Assembly: GCA_036386835.1 (NCBI GenBank)
Contig: DASVUX010000039.1
Span: forward strand, 1-64,000
Length of the DNA: 64,000 bases
Direction of reading: 5' to 3'
Source of the DNA: 2-12-FULL-35-15 sp036386835
GTDB lineage: Bacteria > Bacteroidota > Bacteroidia > 2-12-FULL-35-15
The number at the start of each line of letters is the position of its first letter. Position 1 is the stretch's first letter. The notes beneath the pieces were generated by a model. That model saw only the letters and a program-made list of their open reading frames with translations, did not search any database and was not told the DNA's origin. Positions 16,640 through 25,841 of this stretch are shown here, in pieces. Made by a program: the position numbers and the translations under genes.

Positions 16640-17266
16640 TCAGACAGCAACTTCCTGCAAATACTCAAACTCTCTCGCGTAACTCTTGATCACTTCAGAA
16701 TTGAGATCCTTTTCCTTATTAATCCTTCCAAGCACTTTTAATCCGCAGTAATCGATGATGATATCCTGGGAAAGCTGGTGAGGCGGACCGTTAAAAACAA
16801 CCCCAAGGATCTTCAGCCCCCTGTTCTTTAATGCATCAACAGATAATAAGGTATGATTTATACTGCCAAGGTAATTCTGAATCACAAGAATAACTTCCGC
16901 ATCAAATTGCTGGATCATATCGATCATGAACTCCGTACGGTTGAGAGGTACCATTAAACCACCGGCACCCTCAATAATCAATGTGTTTTCAGTATGTGGA
17001 ATTTTAAAATCGCAGAGCCTGATGTGAATATTCTCCAGCTCGGCAGCCGCGTGAGGTGACATGTATTGTTTAAGCAGATACCCTTCAGGATGGAATTTAC
17101 TCTCAGTATTTGAGACCCATTTCTGAACTTTCCCGGTGTCTGTAGAGAAGAAACTACCTGTCTGAACAGGTTTCCAATAATCGGCCCTCAGCGCTTCAAC
17201 GAGCACTGAAGAAACAACTGTTTTACCTACATCGGTGCCGATCCCGGTAACAAATAATTTTCTCAT
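16640..17266 (-). CDS. bioD: ATP-dependent dethiobiotin synthetase
   Basis: 208 residues. BioD carboxylates 7,8-diaminopelargonate and closes the ureido ring of dethiobiotin using ATP. The P-loop is TGIGTDVGKT (residues 7-16); WKPVQTGS with the catalytic Lys follows near residue 32, and EGAGGLMVPL near 100 is the conserved substrate-binding loop. The gene lies between bioF and a strong terminator. It is a typical, complete copy. Confidence 0.95.
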   Translation of the reverse strand: MRKLFVTGIGTDVGKTVVSSVLVEALRADYWKPVQTGSFFSTDTGKVQKWVSNTESKFHPEGYLLKQYMSPHAAAELENIHIRLCDFKIPHTENTLIIEGAGGLMVPLNRTEFMIDMIQQFDAEVILVIQNYLGSINHTLLSVDALKNRGLKILGVVFNGPPHQLSQDIIIDYCGLKVLGRINKEKDLNSEVIKSYAREFEYLQEVAV

Positions 17267-17342
17267 AAGTAGAGTTTACGTCTGTGTTCAACGAAAATAT
17301 AAAATTAAAGTTACCTGATCATCATTTTAAAGTGAACAGTTT

Positions 17343-18497
17343 TTAACCATCAATTGTTGGTAAGTGCCTCTCAATTGACTCAATCAAACGACTAATCTCC
17401 GTCAAATTATTGTAGGTATGCAGACAGATCCTTAGGCGTTCCCGGCCCTTCGGAACTGTGGGACTAAGAATTGGCCGAACATCAAAACCATCCTCTTGGA
17501 GGAGGGTGGCTATTCGTTTCACTTTATCATTCCCACTAAAGACTATACATTGAATCGGGCTCTTGCTGGCAATAAGCTGTAAGATACCACTCGCCTCGGC
17601 TTTTAACCGGAAGGCCGCTATAAGTTCCTGCAGCAAACTGCTCTTATCGCCTCTTTTTTCCAGCAGCTGGTATGCCTGTGAGATTGCTACCAGGCTATGC
17701 ACAGGCAAGGCAGTGGTATAAATAAAAGCCCGGGAGAAATTTATTAAGTAATCCCTCAAAAGCTTGCTTCCTAAAACTCCCGCTCCATGGCAGCCAAGGG
17801 CTTTTCCGAATGTATGTACCCTCGCAAATATATCATCCTCCATCCCAAGCAGCTGAACCAGTCCTTTCCCGCCATTCGCGGTGATCCCGGTTGCGTGAGC
17901 TTCATCCACTATGAGGTTTGCATTATATTTCTTACATAATCCAAGGATTTCTCTCAGTAAAGCTTCATCTCCATCCATGGAATAAATACTTTCAACAGCC
18001 ACATACACCGCGCCTTCAGCCATTTTTAAACGCTCTTCCAGGTGGAAAAGATCGTTGTGGCGAAACATATAAGCAGACGCGGATGACATTTTAATCCCAT
18101 CATGCACTGAAGCATGGATGAGCTCATCATAAATAACAGAAGCATCTTTTTGCCCGATAGCAGAGAAAAGTCCAACATTTGCATCATATCCTGAATTGTA
18201 TATCAGTGCGGCAGGGGCATTATGAAATGAAGCGATACGGTCTTCCAGCTTTTCAGCGTATGCGGTATTACCTGAAAGCAGTCTTGAGCCGCCGGAACCG
18301 TTCTTTTGAGATGACAGCTGACCTAATTCATTTTCGATCGCCTCCTCCAGTTCGGCCGACCTGGCAAACCCAAGATAGTCATTACTGCAGAAATCAACGA
18401 GGTGGGAATGGTCCTTGAGTTCCCTGAAGGCATTGTGCTGCCTGCGTTTGCCAAGTGACTGCGATAAGTAGGGATCAGCGGGAAAATTCATGTTCAA
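17343..18497 (-). CDS. bioF: 8-amino-7-oxononanoate synthase
   Basis: 384 residues, PLP-dependent alpha-oxoamine synthase. The start of the core is LVDFCSNDYLGFARS (about residues 33-47), SGGSRLLSGNTAYAEKLE follows near 66, the pyridine-contacting Asp is in IVDEAHATGI near 196, and the aldimine lysine is in HTFGKALGCHGAG near 229. BioF condenses pimeloyl-ACP (or CoA) with alanine. The family also contains KBL and serine palmitoyltransferase, but position between bioB and bioD settles the assignment. Gaps to both neighbours are about 75 bases. Confidence 0.94.
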   Translation of the reverse strand: MNMNFPADPYLSQSLGKRRQHNAFRELKDHSHLVDFCSNDYLGFARSAELEEAIENELGQLSSQKNGSGGSRLLSGNTAYAEKLEDRIASFHNAPAALIYNSGYDANVGLFSAIGQKDASVIYDELIHASVHDGIKMSSASAYMFRHNDLFHLEERLKMAEGAVYVAVESIYSMDGDEALLREILGLCKKYNANLIVDEAHATGITANGGKGLVQLLGMEDDIFARVHTFGKALGCHGAGVLGSKLLRDYLINFSRAFIYTTALPVHSLVAISQAYQLLEKRGDKSSLLQELIAAFRLKAEASGILQLIASKSPIQCIVFSGNDKVKRIATLLQEDGFDVRPILSPTVPKGRERLRICLHTYNNLTEISRLIESIERHLPTIDG

Positions 18498-18570
18498 TAT
18501 TCGAAGACAACAGTCAGCCTGACTAGCAGGATGAAACGCATGCTCTGACAGTACCGCTGGTTAAGAAATG

Positions 18571-19581
18571 TTACGCTTCTGCTTTTTCCTTAAAAGGCAA
18601 CCTGGAAACCGGTTGTTCAGTTCCTTTAAAAGCTTTTCGGGGAGTTAACCCAAAAATCTTAAACATCTCCATATCCTCCGAGAACTCAGGATTTGGAGTA
18701 GTCAGCAATTTATCCCCTGCAAAAATGGAATTAGCACCGGCCATAAAGCATAATGCCTGGCCTTCCAGTGTCATTTGGGTCCTTCCTGCGGAAAGCCTGA
18801 CAACCGTTTTTGGGATTACAATCCTTGTAGTAGCGATCATCCTTACCATATCCCAGATAGGAACAAGCGGCTGATCTTCCAGCGGTGTCCCTTTTACAGG
18901 CACAAGGGCATTGATAGGTACGGATTCCGGGTGCACTTCCATTGAAGAAAGCGTTTTCAGCATGTTCACCCTGTCTTCTGTAGTTTCTCCAAGTCCGATG
19001 ATCCCGCCTGAGCAGACAGATACTTTCGCTTTGCGGACATTCTTAATTGTATCCAAACGGTCATCATACGTACGTGTAGTGATGATCTTTTTATAACTTT
19101 CTTCTGATGTGTCAAGATTATGATTGTAGGCGTATAATCCGGCATCTGCAAGCTTTTGCGCCTGTGATTCCGTGAGCATACCCAAAGTGCAGCAAACTTC
19201 CAGTCCTTTTTCGTTAACCGTCTTCACCATTTCAAGCACACGGTCGAAATCTCGGTTATCACGCACTTCACGCCAGGCGGCACCCATGCAGAGCAGGGAA
19301 GCCCCTCCCGATTTAGCTTTGTCTGCAGCATCACTTACCTGTTCCACTGTCATCAGCTTGTGTACTTCTATACCGGTATTATAACGGGCCGCCTGCGGGC
19401 AATAACTGCAGTCTTCGGCACAGCCGCCTGTTTTTATCGATAACAATGAGCTTACCTGTACCTCGCTTGCTTCGTTGAATTCGCGATGCACCTGCTGAGC
19501 ACGGAAAACCAGTTCCAGCAAAGGAGTATTGTAAACGTCAAGAATCTCTTCGGTGGTCCAATTGTGTCGTATTGCGGTCAT
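18571..19581 (-). CDS. bioB: biotin synthase
   Basis: 336 residues, radical SAM enzyme inserting sulphur into dethiobiotin. The [4Fe-4S] cluster motif CAEDCSYCPQ (C-x3-C-x2-C, about residues 54-63) is intact, as are the cysteines of the auxiliary [2Fe-2S] site region (LCMGAAWREVRDNRDF and VCCTLGML) and the Arg of RLSAGR near residue 264. First gene of bioB-bioF-bioD. A TAnnTTTG-like box lies about 25 bases upstream. No biotin-repressor palindrome is obvious. Confidence 0.97.
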   Translation of the reverse strand: MTAIRHNWTTEEILDVYNTPLLELVFRAQQVHREFNEASEVQVSSLLSIKTGGCAEDCSYCPQAARYNTGIEVHKLMTVEQVSDAADKAKSGGASLLCMGAAWREVRDNRDFDRVLEMVKTVNEKGLEVCCTLGMLTESQAQKLADAGLYAYNHNLDTSEESYKKIITTRTYDDRLDTIKNVRKAKVSVCSGGIIGLGETTEDRVNMLKTLSSMEVHPESVPINALVPVKGTPLEDQPLVPIWDMVRMIATTRIVIPKTVVRLSAGRTQMTLEGQALCFMAGANSIFAGDKLLTTPNPEFSEDMEMFKIFGLTPRKAFKGTEQPVSRLPFKEKAEA

Positions 19582-19605
19582 GGAATGTTCTGTTTATGTT
19601 GCTCA

Positions 19606-19613
19606 CAAACTTA
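19606..19613 (-). promoter_or_regulatory. possible -7 box for bioB
   Basis: On the minus strand this reads TAAGTTTG, matching TAnnTTTG, 25 bases upstream of the bioB ATG. No TTTG is found at the expected -33 spacing, so support is partial. Confidence 0.45.
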
Positions 19614-19724
19614 AGCATTAATTTAAAACTATAAAAGGGATATAAATTATTACTCTTAAAGATGCGGGACAAAAAAACATCCCAGGCATTCAACAAAAAC
19701 CAAAAACATCTGTTATTATTCTCA

Positions 19725-20834
19725 ATGGAAAACGACTCAAGATTAAAGATTCTGGAAAATTATAAAATACTCGATACATTACCTGAAGCAGAATTTGACG
19801 AACTGGTTAAAATTGCTTCAGCTATATGCGACACCCCAATCTACTTATAACCTTTCTTGACGACAATCGTCTATGGTTTAAAGCAAAAAAGGCCTTGACA
19901 TTAGTGAAACCCCAAAGCAGGACTCATTTTGTCAGCACGCACTGGACAGTCCTGATGAAGTATTGGTAATAAATGATCCTTTAAATGATGACCGGTTCAG
20001 GGAGAATGCGTTCGTCACAGGCTCCCCCGGAGTGAGATTCTATGCCGGTGCTCCGCTGAAAACGCAGCAAGGTAACATATTAGGCACCTTGTGCATTCTT
20101 GATCATAAACCAAGGACAATTTCCGATAATCAGAAACAAGCATTACAACTTCTTGCTAAGAAAGCGATGGATTATCTTGATACCAGGAAAATAATGCTGG
20201 CGCAGGACCTGACAATCGGTTCAAATGCTGCATACCTGAAAAAGCTAACCGATCAGGCACCCGGAGCTATCTTCCAGATGGAGATGACCCCTGATGGTAA
20301 AGTTACTTTCCCGTTTATGAGTGAAGGAATAAAAAAACTTCTTCCGGGCTTTGATCTCGTTAAAACATTAAATAATCCTGACCTCGCACTTGATTTTGTT
20401 CATTCAGAGATTTCATCCTGCTTAAAGAAAGCCTGCAAAAGTCCTTTTTAAACCTTACCAACTGGGATATGGAATACCGGATAACTTCAGGCGGCAGGAT
20501 CTCCTGGAACTGGGTAAATGCAAAACCTGAAAAGAAGCCAGACGGCACGGTGGTATGGTACGGGACATTCCAGGATGTAACTGCAAAAAAAGAGCACCTG
20601 CAATTACTGGAGAAAATCCTTTTCGATATCTCACATGTAATGCGAAGGCTGGTGGCAACGTTGCTTGGCCTTACGAATGCTATAGAGTCAACAGAACTAA
20701 AAAAAGCTGAATTAAAAGAATACACGGGCCATTTACATACTGTAGCACGTGAAATGGATGAATACCTTAAAAAGCTCAATACTGCATACTTAGGTATTAA
20801 GCCGGGGCATAATTACAGGAATTTATCTCAATAA
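19725..20834 (+). pseudogene. GAF-PAS sensor protein, broken by three single-base losses
   Basis: The frame opens with MENDSRLKILENYKILDTLPE, a common start of GAF sensor proteins. It is interrupted near 19843 (PISLITFLDDNRLWF is recovered by adding one base), in the A-run at 19885-19890 (KKGLDISETPKQDSFCQHAL recovered by adding one A), and near 20409 (VHSED-FILLKESLQKSFLNLT recovered by adding one G). With those three bases restored, one protein of about 370 residues results: GAF domain, PAS domain (EYRITSGGRISWNW, GTFQDVTAKKEHLQ) and a DHp-like helix FDISHVMRR near the end. There is no ATPase domain. Either a decaying gene or indel errors in the read sequence. Confidence 0.85.
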
Positions 20835-21057
20835 CTGCTTATAAGTTTCCACGAGCTTCAAAACGATACTGTTGCGCATTTATTTTTATTAAGCCAATAA
20901 CTACCCTTTTCACCCACAAAATCCCCCCTTTTATCTAAAATTTGTTAAAGTCTGGCAAATATTATCCCGGATAGCAATTTCACTCGTACTGTATCGTTAT
21001 TACATACGAAAACAGACCATCATTTACACAATTCACTCTCGGTGATTTACACAGAAC

Positions 21058-21087
21058 GGCCCCGGGTCACACAACCGGGGCCTTTTT
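21058..21087 (+). terminator. intrinsic terminator 7 bases before the serine hydrolase ATG
   Basis: GGCCCCGG (21058-21065) and CCGGGGCC (21075-21082) form a perfect GC stem with a nine-base loop, followed by TTTTT. It is more than 200 bases past the preceding gene remnant and ends just before the ATG at 21094. It could stop a short leader transcript (attenuation) or simply end upstream transcription. If it is in the mRNA leader it would also hide the ribosome entry site. Confidence 0.8.
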
Positions 21088-21093
21088 AAGAAA

Positions 21094-22326
21094 ATGAAAA
21101 CAAAAATACTGAGCGCTTTATTGCTGCTTGTTTCTTTCACATACGCACAAACGTCAATGAACACAATAGCTCTTGACCATAAGATAGATAATTTCTTATC
21201 TGCCTGGAACATTTCCGCTGCAGCTGTAGCAATTACAAAAGATGGTGAAATGATCTACAACAAAGGGTTTGGCCATTCCGACCTTGCAAAGACAAAAGCA
21301 GCAAAAGTGGATGATCTTTACCGCATTGCCAGTGTTTCGAAAACCATCACTGCTATTGCAGTTATGAAACTGGTGGAGCTGGGAAAATTAACATTAGATG
21401 ACAAAGTATTCGGTGAGGGTAAGATCCTTGATCAGCCGTATTACTTAAAGGTGATTACCGACAGGCGGATTTACGAAATCACTGTAAAAGATCTGCTTGA
21501 GCATACATCGGGATGGGACCGTAATATTCCCTGGAACGGTTATCCACATTCAGATCCGGCATTTTATCCGTTACGGGTTTCTTCGGTGCTTAATGAACCA
21601 AACCCTGTAGGAGATTCAGCGCTGATCAAATTTTCACTGTTAAAAGGAATTCATCATCATCCGGGTTCGGTCTACGCTTATTCAAATGTTGGCTACCTGG
21701 TACTGGGGAAGATCATTGAGAAGGTTTCCGGGTCTGGCTATGAAAGCTTTGTGAAGGAGAATATATTTGAGCCGCTTGGCATCAACGATATCCATTTGGG
21801 AAAGAACCTCCTTGCTGATAAGCGTGAAAATGAAGTTGAATATTTCAGCAGGAATTCAACTGCTTCCTGCTATGGGGATGGGAAAACAGTTCCATGGCAG
21901 TACGGAGGATTTAACCTTGAAGCAATGAATGCGCATGGCGGATGGATCGCATCGGCAGAGAGTTTGACCAAACTTATGCTTGCAGTTGATGGCTTTGATA
22001 CAAGCCCTAATATTTTAAACCCGGGCACTATTCAATTAATGACGGAACCCGGAGCGGTAAATAAAAATTATACAAAAGGCTGGTCGGTCAGCAATGGAAA
22101 CAACTGGTGGCATACCGGAAGCATGGATGGTACTGCATCGTTCATCTGCCGGACGGGGAATGGTTATACCTGGGCGATATTATTAAATTCGAGAGGAAAT
22201 AATAATGAAGGGTTCTGGAATTCATTCGACCGGCTTCCCTGGGATTGTATCAGCACATTGCAGGAGATTGCTTCGAACCCTAATACTTCAATACAGCAAA
22301 ACCCGATCAGGGGAATTGCACCATGA
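21094..22326 (+). CDS. serine hydrolase, class C beta-lactamase/DD-peptidase-like family
   Basis: 410 residues with a signal peptide MKTKILSALLLLVSFTYAQ. The three active-site motifs are present: Ser80-x-x-Lys83 (SVSK), Tyr196-Ser-Asn198 (YSN) and HTG near residue 341 (WWHTGSMDGT), the equivalents of SxxK, YxN and KTG. This family (COG1680) includes esterases, D-aminopeptidases and beta-lactamases; the substrate cannot be predicted. It is located in the periplasm or outside. The gene sits between a GC-rich terminator immediately before its start and another after its stop. Confidence 0.9.
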   Translation: MKTKILSALLLLVSFTYAQTSMNTIALDHKIDNFLSAWNISAAAVAITKDGEMIYNKGFGHSDLAKTKAAKVDDLYRIASVSKTITAIAVMKLVELGKLTLDDKVFGEGKILDQPYYLKVITDRRIYEITVKDLLEHTSGWDRNIPWNGYPHSDPAFYPLRVSSVLNEPNPVGDSALIKFSLLKGIHHHPGSVYAYSNVGYLVLGKIIEKVSGSGYESFVKENIFEPLGINDIHLGKNLLADKRENEVEYFSRNSTASCYGDGKTVPWQYGGFNLEAMNAHGGWIASAESLTKLMLAVDGFDTSPNILNPGTIQLMTEPGAVNKNYTKGWSVSNGNNWWHTGSMDGTASFICRTGNGYTWAILLNSRGNNNEGFWNSFDRLPWDCISTLQEIASNPNTSIQQNPIRGIAP

Positions 22327-22354
22327 TTTTTTTTTAGTGAGTACGATTGACGAG

Positions 22355-22387
22355 ACAGGCCCCCCGAAACGGGAGCCTGTTTTTTTT
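22355..22387 (+). terminator. intrinsic terminator after the serine hydrolase gene
   Basis: ACAGGC(c)CCCCG and CGGG(a)GCCTGT pair around an AAA loop and are followed by a run of T. It lies about 30 bases after the stop codon. Confidence 0.8.
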
Positions 22388-22739
22388 CACTCTGCCAAAC
22401 CATCCTGATTTATCATAATTTATTAAATTTACTAGGGAAATATGCGTCATTTGACGTATATAAACTAGTAGCGGCATCTTATGAAAGTCAGAGATCGACT
22501 CATATACTTTTCCTTGCCGGAGCAGGACTTTCAAAATACATTAAGGCTCAAAAAATAACCAAAGACGTATTTAAGACTGACAAACTATTCATTTCAAATT
22601 TAACAGCTGACTTTTTACCTGAGATTCCTATATACAGGAAAGAGTATAAATTGAATGTTGTTTCTAAGGTGCGAAGCGCGAATTTTTTTGGTCATTTACA
22701 ATTTCCTTTTGTACATTTATTGCTAAACCCGCAAAAAAA
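22388..22739 (+). other. AT-rich gap with a palindrome and an open frame lacking a start
   Basis: No gene is assigned here. A near-perfect palindrome, TATGCGTCATTTGACGTATA, lies at 22441-22460 (nine-base half sites with one mismatch). The frame ending with the TGA at 22740-22742 is open on the plus strand for more than 100 codons and reads like protein (for example KDVFKTDKLFISNLTADFLP) but has no ATG, GTG or TTG where a start would be expected. It may be the remnant of a gene whose start was lost. The next gene's ATG overlaps its end. Confidence 0.35.
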
Positions 22740-23672
22740 ATGAAAAGGTATCTACTTATTTTGCTCATTACATTATCTACAATGAAGGTTGGGCTTGGAC
22801 AAACCAGTGTATATCACCCACTGCCGGGTTTGGATGCACTATGGTCTGAAATTTCTATTTATGGGAGCGCTACAACACGACTTCAATATGGCATGTTTGG
22901 TGACACAATTATTAATTCTTATACCTATCATAAAATTTATCAACGTACTATTATTTGCTGGGATACGACAATGACAACTGGCAATTCTGATTTAGTCGGT
23001 GCCTTAAGAGAAGATAGTTTAAAAAGAGTTTACTTTCATCCTTTGAATTCTAGTTTTGGGTCTTGTTCTACAGACTCCGTCTACAAAATATATGATTTTT
23101 CAAAAGAGACACCTGGAGATACAATTCAATTTTTTAGTGCCTCAATGGGTTGTTATGCTCGCGAATATCTTACAATTGACTATGTTGACTCTATTTTGAT
23201 TAACGGTACATACAGAAAATTGTTTCATTTTATTGAAGGTGAAACTTGGATTGAGGGAATCGGAAGCACGAGAAGCCTACTCTCTGCGATTACGGCTATC
23301 CCCACATGTTCGTGTACAAATGCTCTATTATGTCATAAAGAAAACGACACATTGGTTTATATAAATCCTACGTATAATTTTTGTTATTGTAGCTTAGGCG
23401 TCAACATTCACAATGAAGAGAAACAGAATAAAATCAAAGTTTCCCCTAATCCTTTTTCAGTTTTGACAACCCTAAATACAAATGAAAATTTGACTGGAGC
23501 AATCTTGACGGTTTACAACTCAAATGGACAGCAAGTAAAGAAAACAGAACATATTTCAGGGAACAAAATTACTTTGCACAGAGACAACTTACCAAGCGGC
23601 CTCTATTTTCTACTTCTCACCAAAGACAATAAAATATTTTCATCTGAAAGATTAATAATCGCTGACAAGTAA
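22740..23672 (+). CDS. secreted protein with type IX secretion C-terminal sorting domain
   Basis: 310 residues. Signal peptide MKRYLLILLITLSTMKVGLGQ. The middle part has no family I recognise; it has Cys residues in pairs (CSTDSVYK, CSCTN, CYCS) and is rich in Thr, Tyr and Asp. The last 80 residues are a type A T9SS sorting domain: KVSPNPFSVLTTL, then LTVYNSNGQQVKK, then LPSGLYFLLLT and a basic end. It should be exported through the outer membrane by the type IX system. The gene is clearly AT-richer than its neighbours and follows an AT-rich gap, suggesting transfer. Confidence 0.85.
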   Translation: MKRYLLILLITLSTMKVGLGQTSVYHPLPGLDALWSEISIYGSATTRLQYGMFGDTIINSYTYHKIYQRTIICWDTTMTTGNSDLVGALREDSLKRVYFHPLNSSFGSCSTDSVYKIYDFSKETPGDTIQFFSASMGCYAREYLTIDYVDSILINGTYRKLFHFIEGETWIEGIGSTRSLLSAITAIPTCSCTNALLCHKENDTLVYINPTYNFCYCSLGVNIHNEEKQNKIKVSPNPFSVLTTLNTNENLTGAILTVYNSNGQQVKKTEHISGNKITLHRDNLPSGLYFLLLTKDNKIFSSERLIIADK

Positions 23673-23732
23673 ACACGATACAATAAATGCACGCACCTGT
23701 GAATAACGAAGTGGAAAAAAAATCATTACAAT

Positions 23733-24221
23733 ATGAAAGCAGCCGGAAAAACAGTAAATGAGATCCTGATCAGCCTTCCTGAAGACAGGGCTGAACCTTT
23801 TAACAAACTGCATGATGTCATAGTAAAGAACCTGCCAAAAGGTTTTGAGCCAGCCATCAGTTATGGCGGACTCGGTTATGTGGTTCCCCATTCGCTTTAT
23901 CCTGCAGGATACCATTGCAAGCCAAGTGAACCGCTCCCGTTCGCTGGAATAGCTTCGCAAAAAGATTCCATTAACTTTTACCACATGGGTATTTATTCCA
24001 ATCCGGAATTATTGAATTGGTTCGTAAGCGAATATTCCAAGCACAGCAAGCAAAAACTCGACATGGGAAAAAGCTGTGTCCGCTTTAAAAAATTTGATGA
24101 GATCCCATATAAGCTCATTGGTGAGTTAATGAAAAAGATGAGTGTAAAGGAATGGATTGCAATATACGAGGCAACACTCAAGCCTAAGCCAAAACCGGTT
24201 AAAGCCAAAGCTAAAAAATAA
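23733..24221 (+). CDS. DUF1801 (YdhG-like) protein
   Basis: 162 residues. The pattern is that of the DUF1801/YdhG family: an N-terminal helix (TVNEILISLPEDRAEPFNKLHDVI), a core strand FEPAISYGGLGYVVPHSLYP, and the typical KDSINFYHMGIYSNPELLNWF and KSCVRFKKFDEIPYKLIGELMKKMS. The C-terminal tail is a run of Lys/Pro/Ala. Function of the family is unknown; members are small cytosolic proteins related in fold to the frataxin-like/YdhG group. Two further members are at 25423 and 35626. No partner is obvious here. Confidence 0.82.
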   Translation: MKAAGKTVNEILISLPEDRAEPFNKLHDVIVKNLPKGFEPAISYGGLGYVVPHSLYPAGYHCKPSEPLPFAGIASQKDSINFYHMGIYSNPELLNWFVSEYSKHSKQKLDMGKSCVRFKKFDEIPYKLIGELMKKMSVKEWIAIYEATLKPKPKPVKAKAKK

Positions 24222-24247
24222 TCAGGGTCAACGCCACAGTTGTAAAG

Positions 24248-25171
24248 CTAACGCTTCTTCTGAAAGGTGCTTTTCAGCAGCACTACTGCTCTTTCAATAA
24301 TAAAACCTGTGATAATTCCGCCCACCAAACAGGAGAGTGCCTTTGCCAACCACGCCAAAACAGGGATATCTGCCAGCGCATGTTCCAGGTTGTGAAGCAG
24401 CTCTGCGGTAAAAGGAATCCCATGCGCGATGATCTCGGCACCAACCCAAAGCATGGCTGCTGTACCCACAACACTTAAGATCCGCAGGAAGCAAGGCATA
24501 ACTTTGACAATGCCGCGTCCGACCTTTTGCGTTGCAGGATGATACTTATCCCTGGCTAGATGCAACCCGATATCATCCGCCTTTACGATCAGTCCAACAA
24601 ATCCATATACCGCAACCGTAATAAAAACAGCTACCGCCAGCATCACCAGAACCTGGTTCATTATTGGCTGACCAGTTACCTGGCTGTAAGCTATGGCCAT
24701 AATTTCTGCAGACAGTATTATGTCGGTGCGGACGGCTCCGGCAACCCGTTCCTTTTCCAGTTGCTCAGGGGTAATGACTTTTAGGCCCTCACTTTCAACA
24801 TTCACTTCATGAGGCCTGCTGAACATGGAATGCACTTTTTCATAACCCTCAAAACACAGGTAGGCTCCGCCTAGCATTAAAACAGGCGTGATTGCCCACG
24901 GAGCCAGGTAACCGAGCAACAGGGCAGCGGGACTTAAGATCAACAGTTTGTTGATCAGTGATCTCCTGGCTATGCGGAAAATGATTGAAAGCTCACGGGA
25001 TGGATCAAGGCCAACCACGTACTTGGGCGTGACCGCTGTATCGTCAATGACAATCCCCGATACCTTGCCGGTAGTTTTTGCAACCTGCGCAGGTACATCA
25101 TCTAAACTTGCCGCGCTGGCTTTTACCAATGCAGAAATATCATCCAATAATGCAAAAAAACCTGAAGGCAT
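24248..25171 (-). CDS. DUF808 (YedI-like) inner-membrane protein
   Basis: 307 residues from the ATG at 25171 (MPSGFFALLDDISALVKASAASLDD); an upstream start 12 codons earlier does not match the family N-terminus, which begins at this Met. The opening sequence, VVGLDPSRELSIIFRIARRSLINK near residue 55, and KYHPATQKVGRGIVK near 210 are the hallmarks of DUF808. Several membrane segments follow, ending in GGIITGFIIERAVVLL. Family function is unknown. The gene is convergent with the DUF1801 gene to its left. Confidence 0.9.
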   Translation of the reverse strand: MPSGFFALLDDISALVKASAASLDDVPAQVAKTTGKVSGIVIDDTAVTPKYVVGLDPSRELSIIFRIARRSLINKLLILSPAALLLGYLAPWAITPVLMLGGAYLCFEGYEKVHSMFSRPHEVNVESEGLKVITPEQLEKERVAGAVRTDIILSAEIMAIAYSQVTGQPIMNQVLVMLAVAVFITVAVYGFVGLIVKADDIGLHLARDKYHPATQKVGRGIVKVMPCFLRILSVVGTAAMLWVGAEIIAHGIPFTAELLHNLEHALADIPVLAWLAKALSCLVGGIITGFIIERAVVLLKSTFQKKR

Positions 25172-25422
25172 ATTTTTAAGTTCGCAAATGTTTACATTGG
25201 GCCTCACACTACCTCCTCACCAACAGACAGCAAGATAGGCAGATTTTTGGGCATCCGGAAGAGTGATCTTATATGGTAATGAAAATCAATATTATAAATT
25301 AAGAAGTTATTGATCCCGACAAAAGCACTTTTCCTAAAGGAAGAATTGTTGTAAATTGGCGGGAAAACTCTCTTGTGTCATTCCACGGAATGTCCGGTGA
25401 GCCAACTATTAATAATCATAAG

Positions 25423-25815
25423 ATGAACTCCGGCATTGAGACATATAATAAAAGTCAGATACCAGCAGATAAAGAAATCTGTGATCTGCTTGCAAGCACA
25501 ATAGATACCGCGCTTCCCGAAGCTGAAAGCAGGATCTGGCACGCCCACCCTGTTTGGTTCCTTGACGGGAATCCAATAGTCGGTTATAGCAGAGAGAAAG
25601 CTGGCTTACGCCTGATGTTCTGGAGCGGGGCGGGTTTTGATGAAAAGAAGCTAAACGTGACGGGCAAAAAATTTAAGGACACTTCTATCTTCTACACTAC
25701 GGTTGAAGAAATCGATACGGAAGATCTTAAACGCTGGCTTAAAAAATCCAAAGAGATCCAGTGGGATTATAAAAACATAGTGAAAAGAAAAGGTCAACTT
25801 GAAAGGTTGAAATAA
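25423..25815 (+). CDS. DUF1801 protein
   Basis: 130 residues from the ATG at 25423 (MNSGIETYNKSQIPADKE); earlier GTG/ATG codons at 25375 and 25390 would add a poorly conserved lead. The core (ICDLLASTIDTALPEAESRIWHAHPVWFLDGNPIVGYSREKAGLRLMFWSG, given by its parts IWHAHPVWFLDG and LRLMFWSG) is a DUF1801-type strand-helix pattern, ending LKRWLKKSKEIQWDYKN. Unknown function. It is followed after 26 bases by a DUF2200 gene, so the two are probably co-transcribed. Confidence 0.8.
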   Translation: MNSGIETYNKSQIPADKEICDLLASTIDTALPEAESRIWHAHPVWFLDGNPIVGYSREKAGLRLMFWSGAGFDEKKLNVTGKKFKDTSIFYTTVEEIDTEDLKRWLKKSKEIQWDYKNIVKRKGQLERLK

Positions 25816-25841
25816 CAGATATCAATGTTTAAAGACAAGTC

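Noticed and set aside
20360..20779. 139-codon open frame on the minus strand
   Set aside because: It is antisense to the PAS part of the frameshifted sensor gene, and its Ser/Arg-rich translation looks like a shadow.
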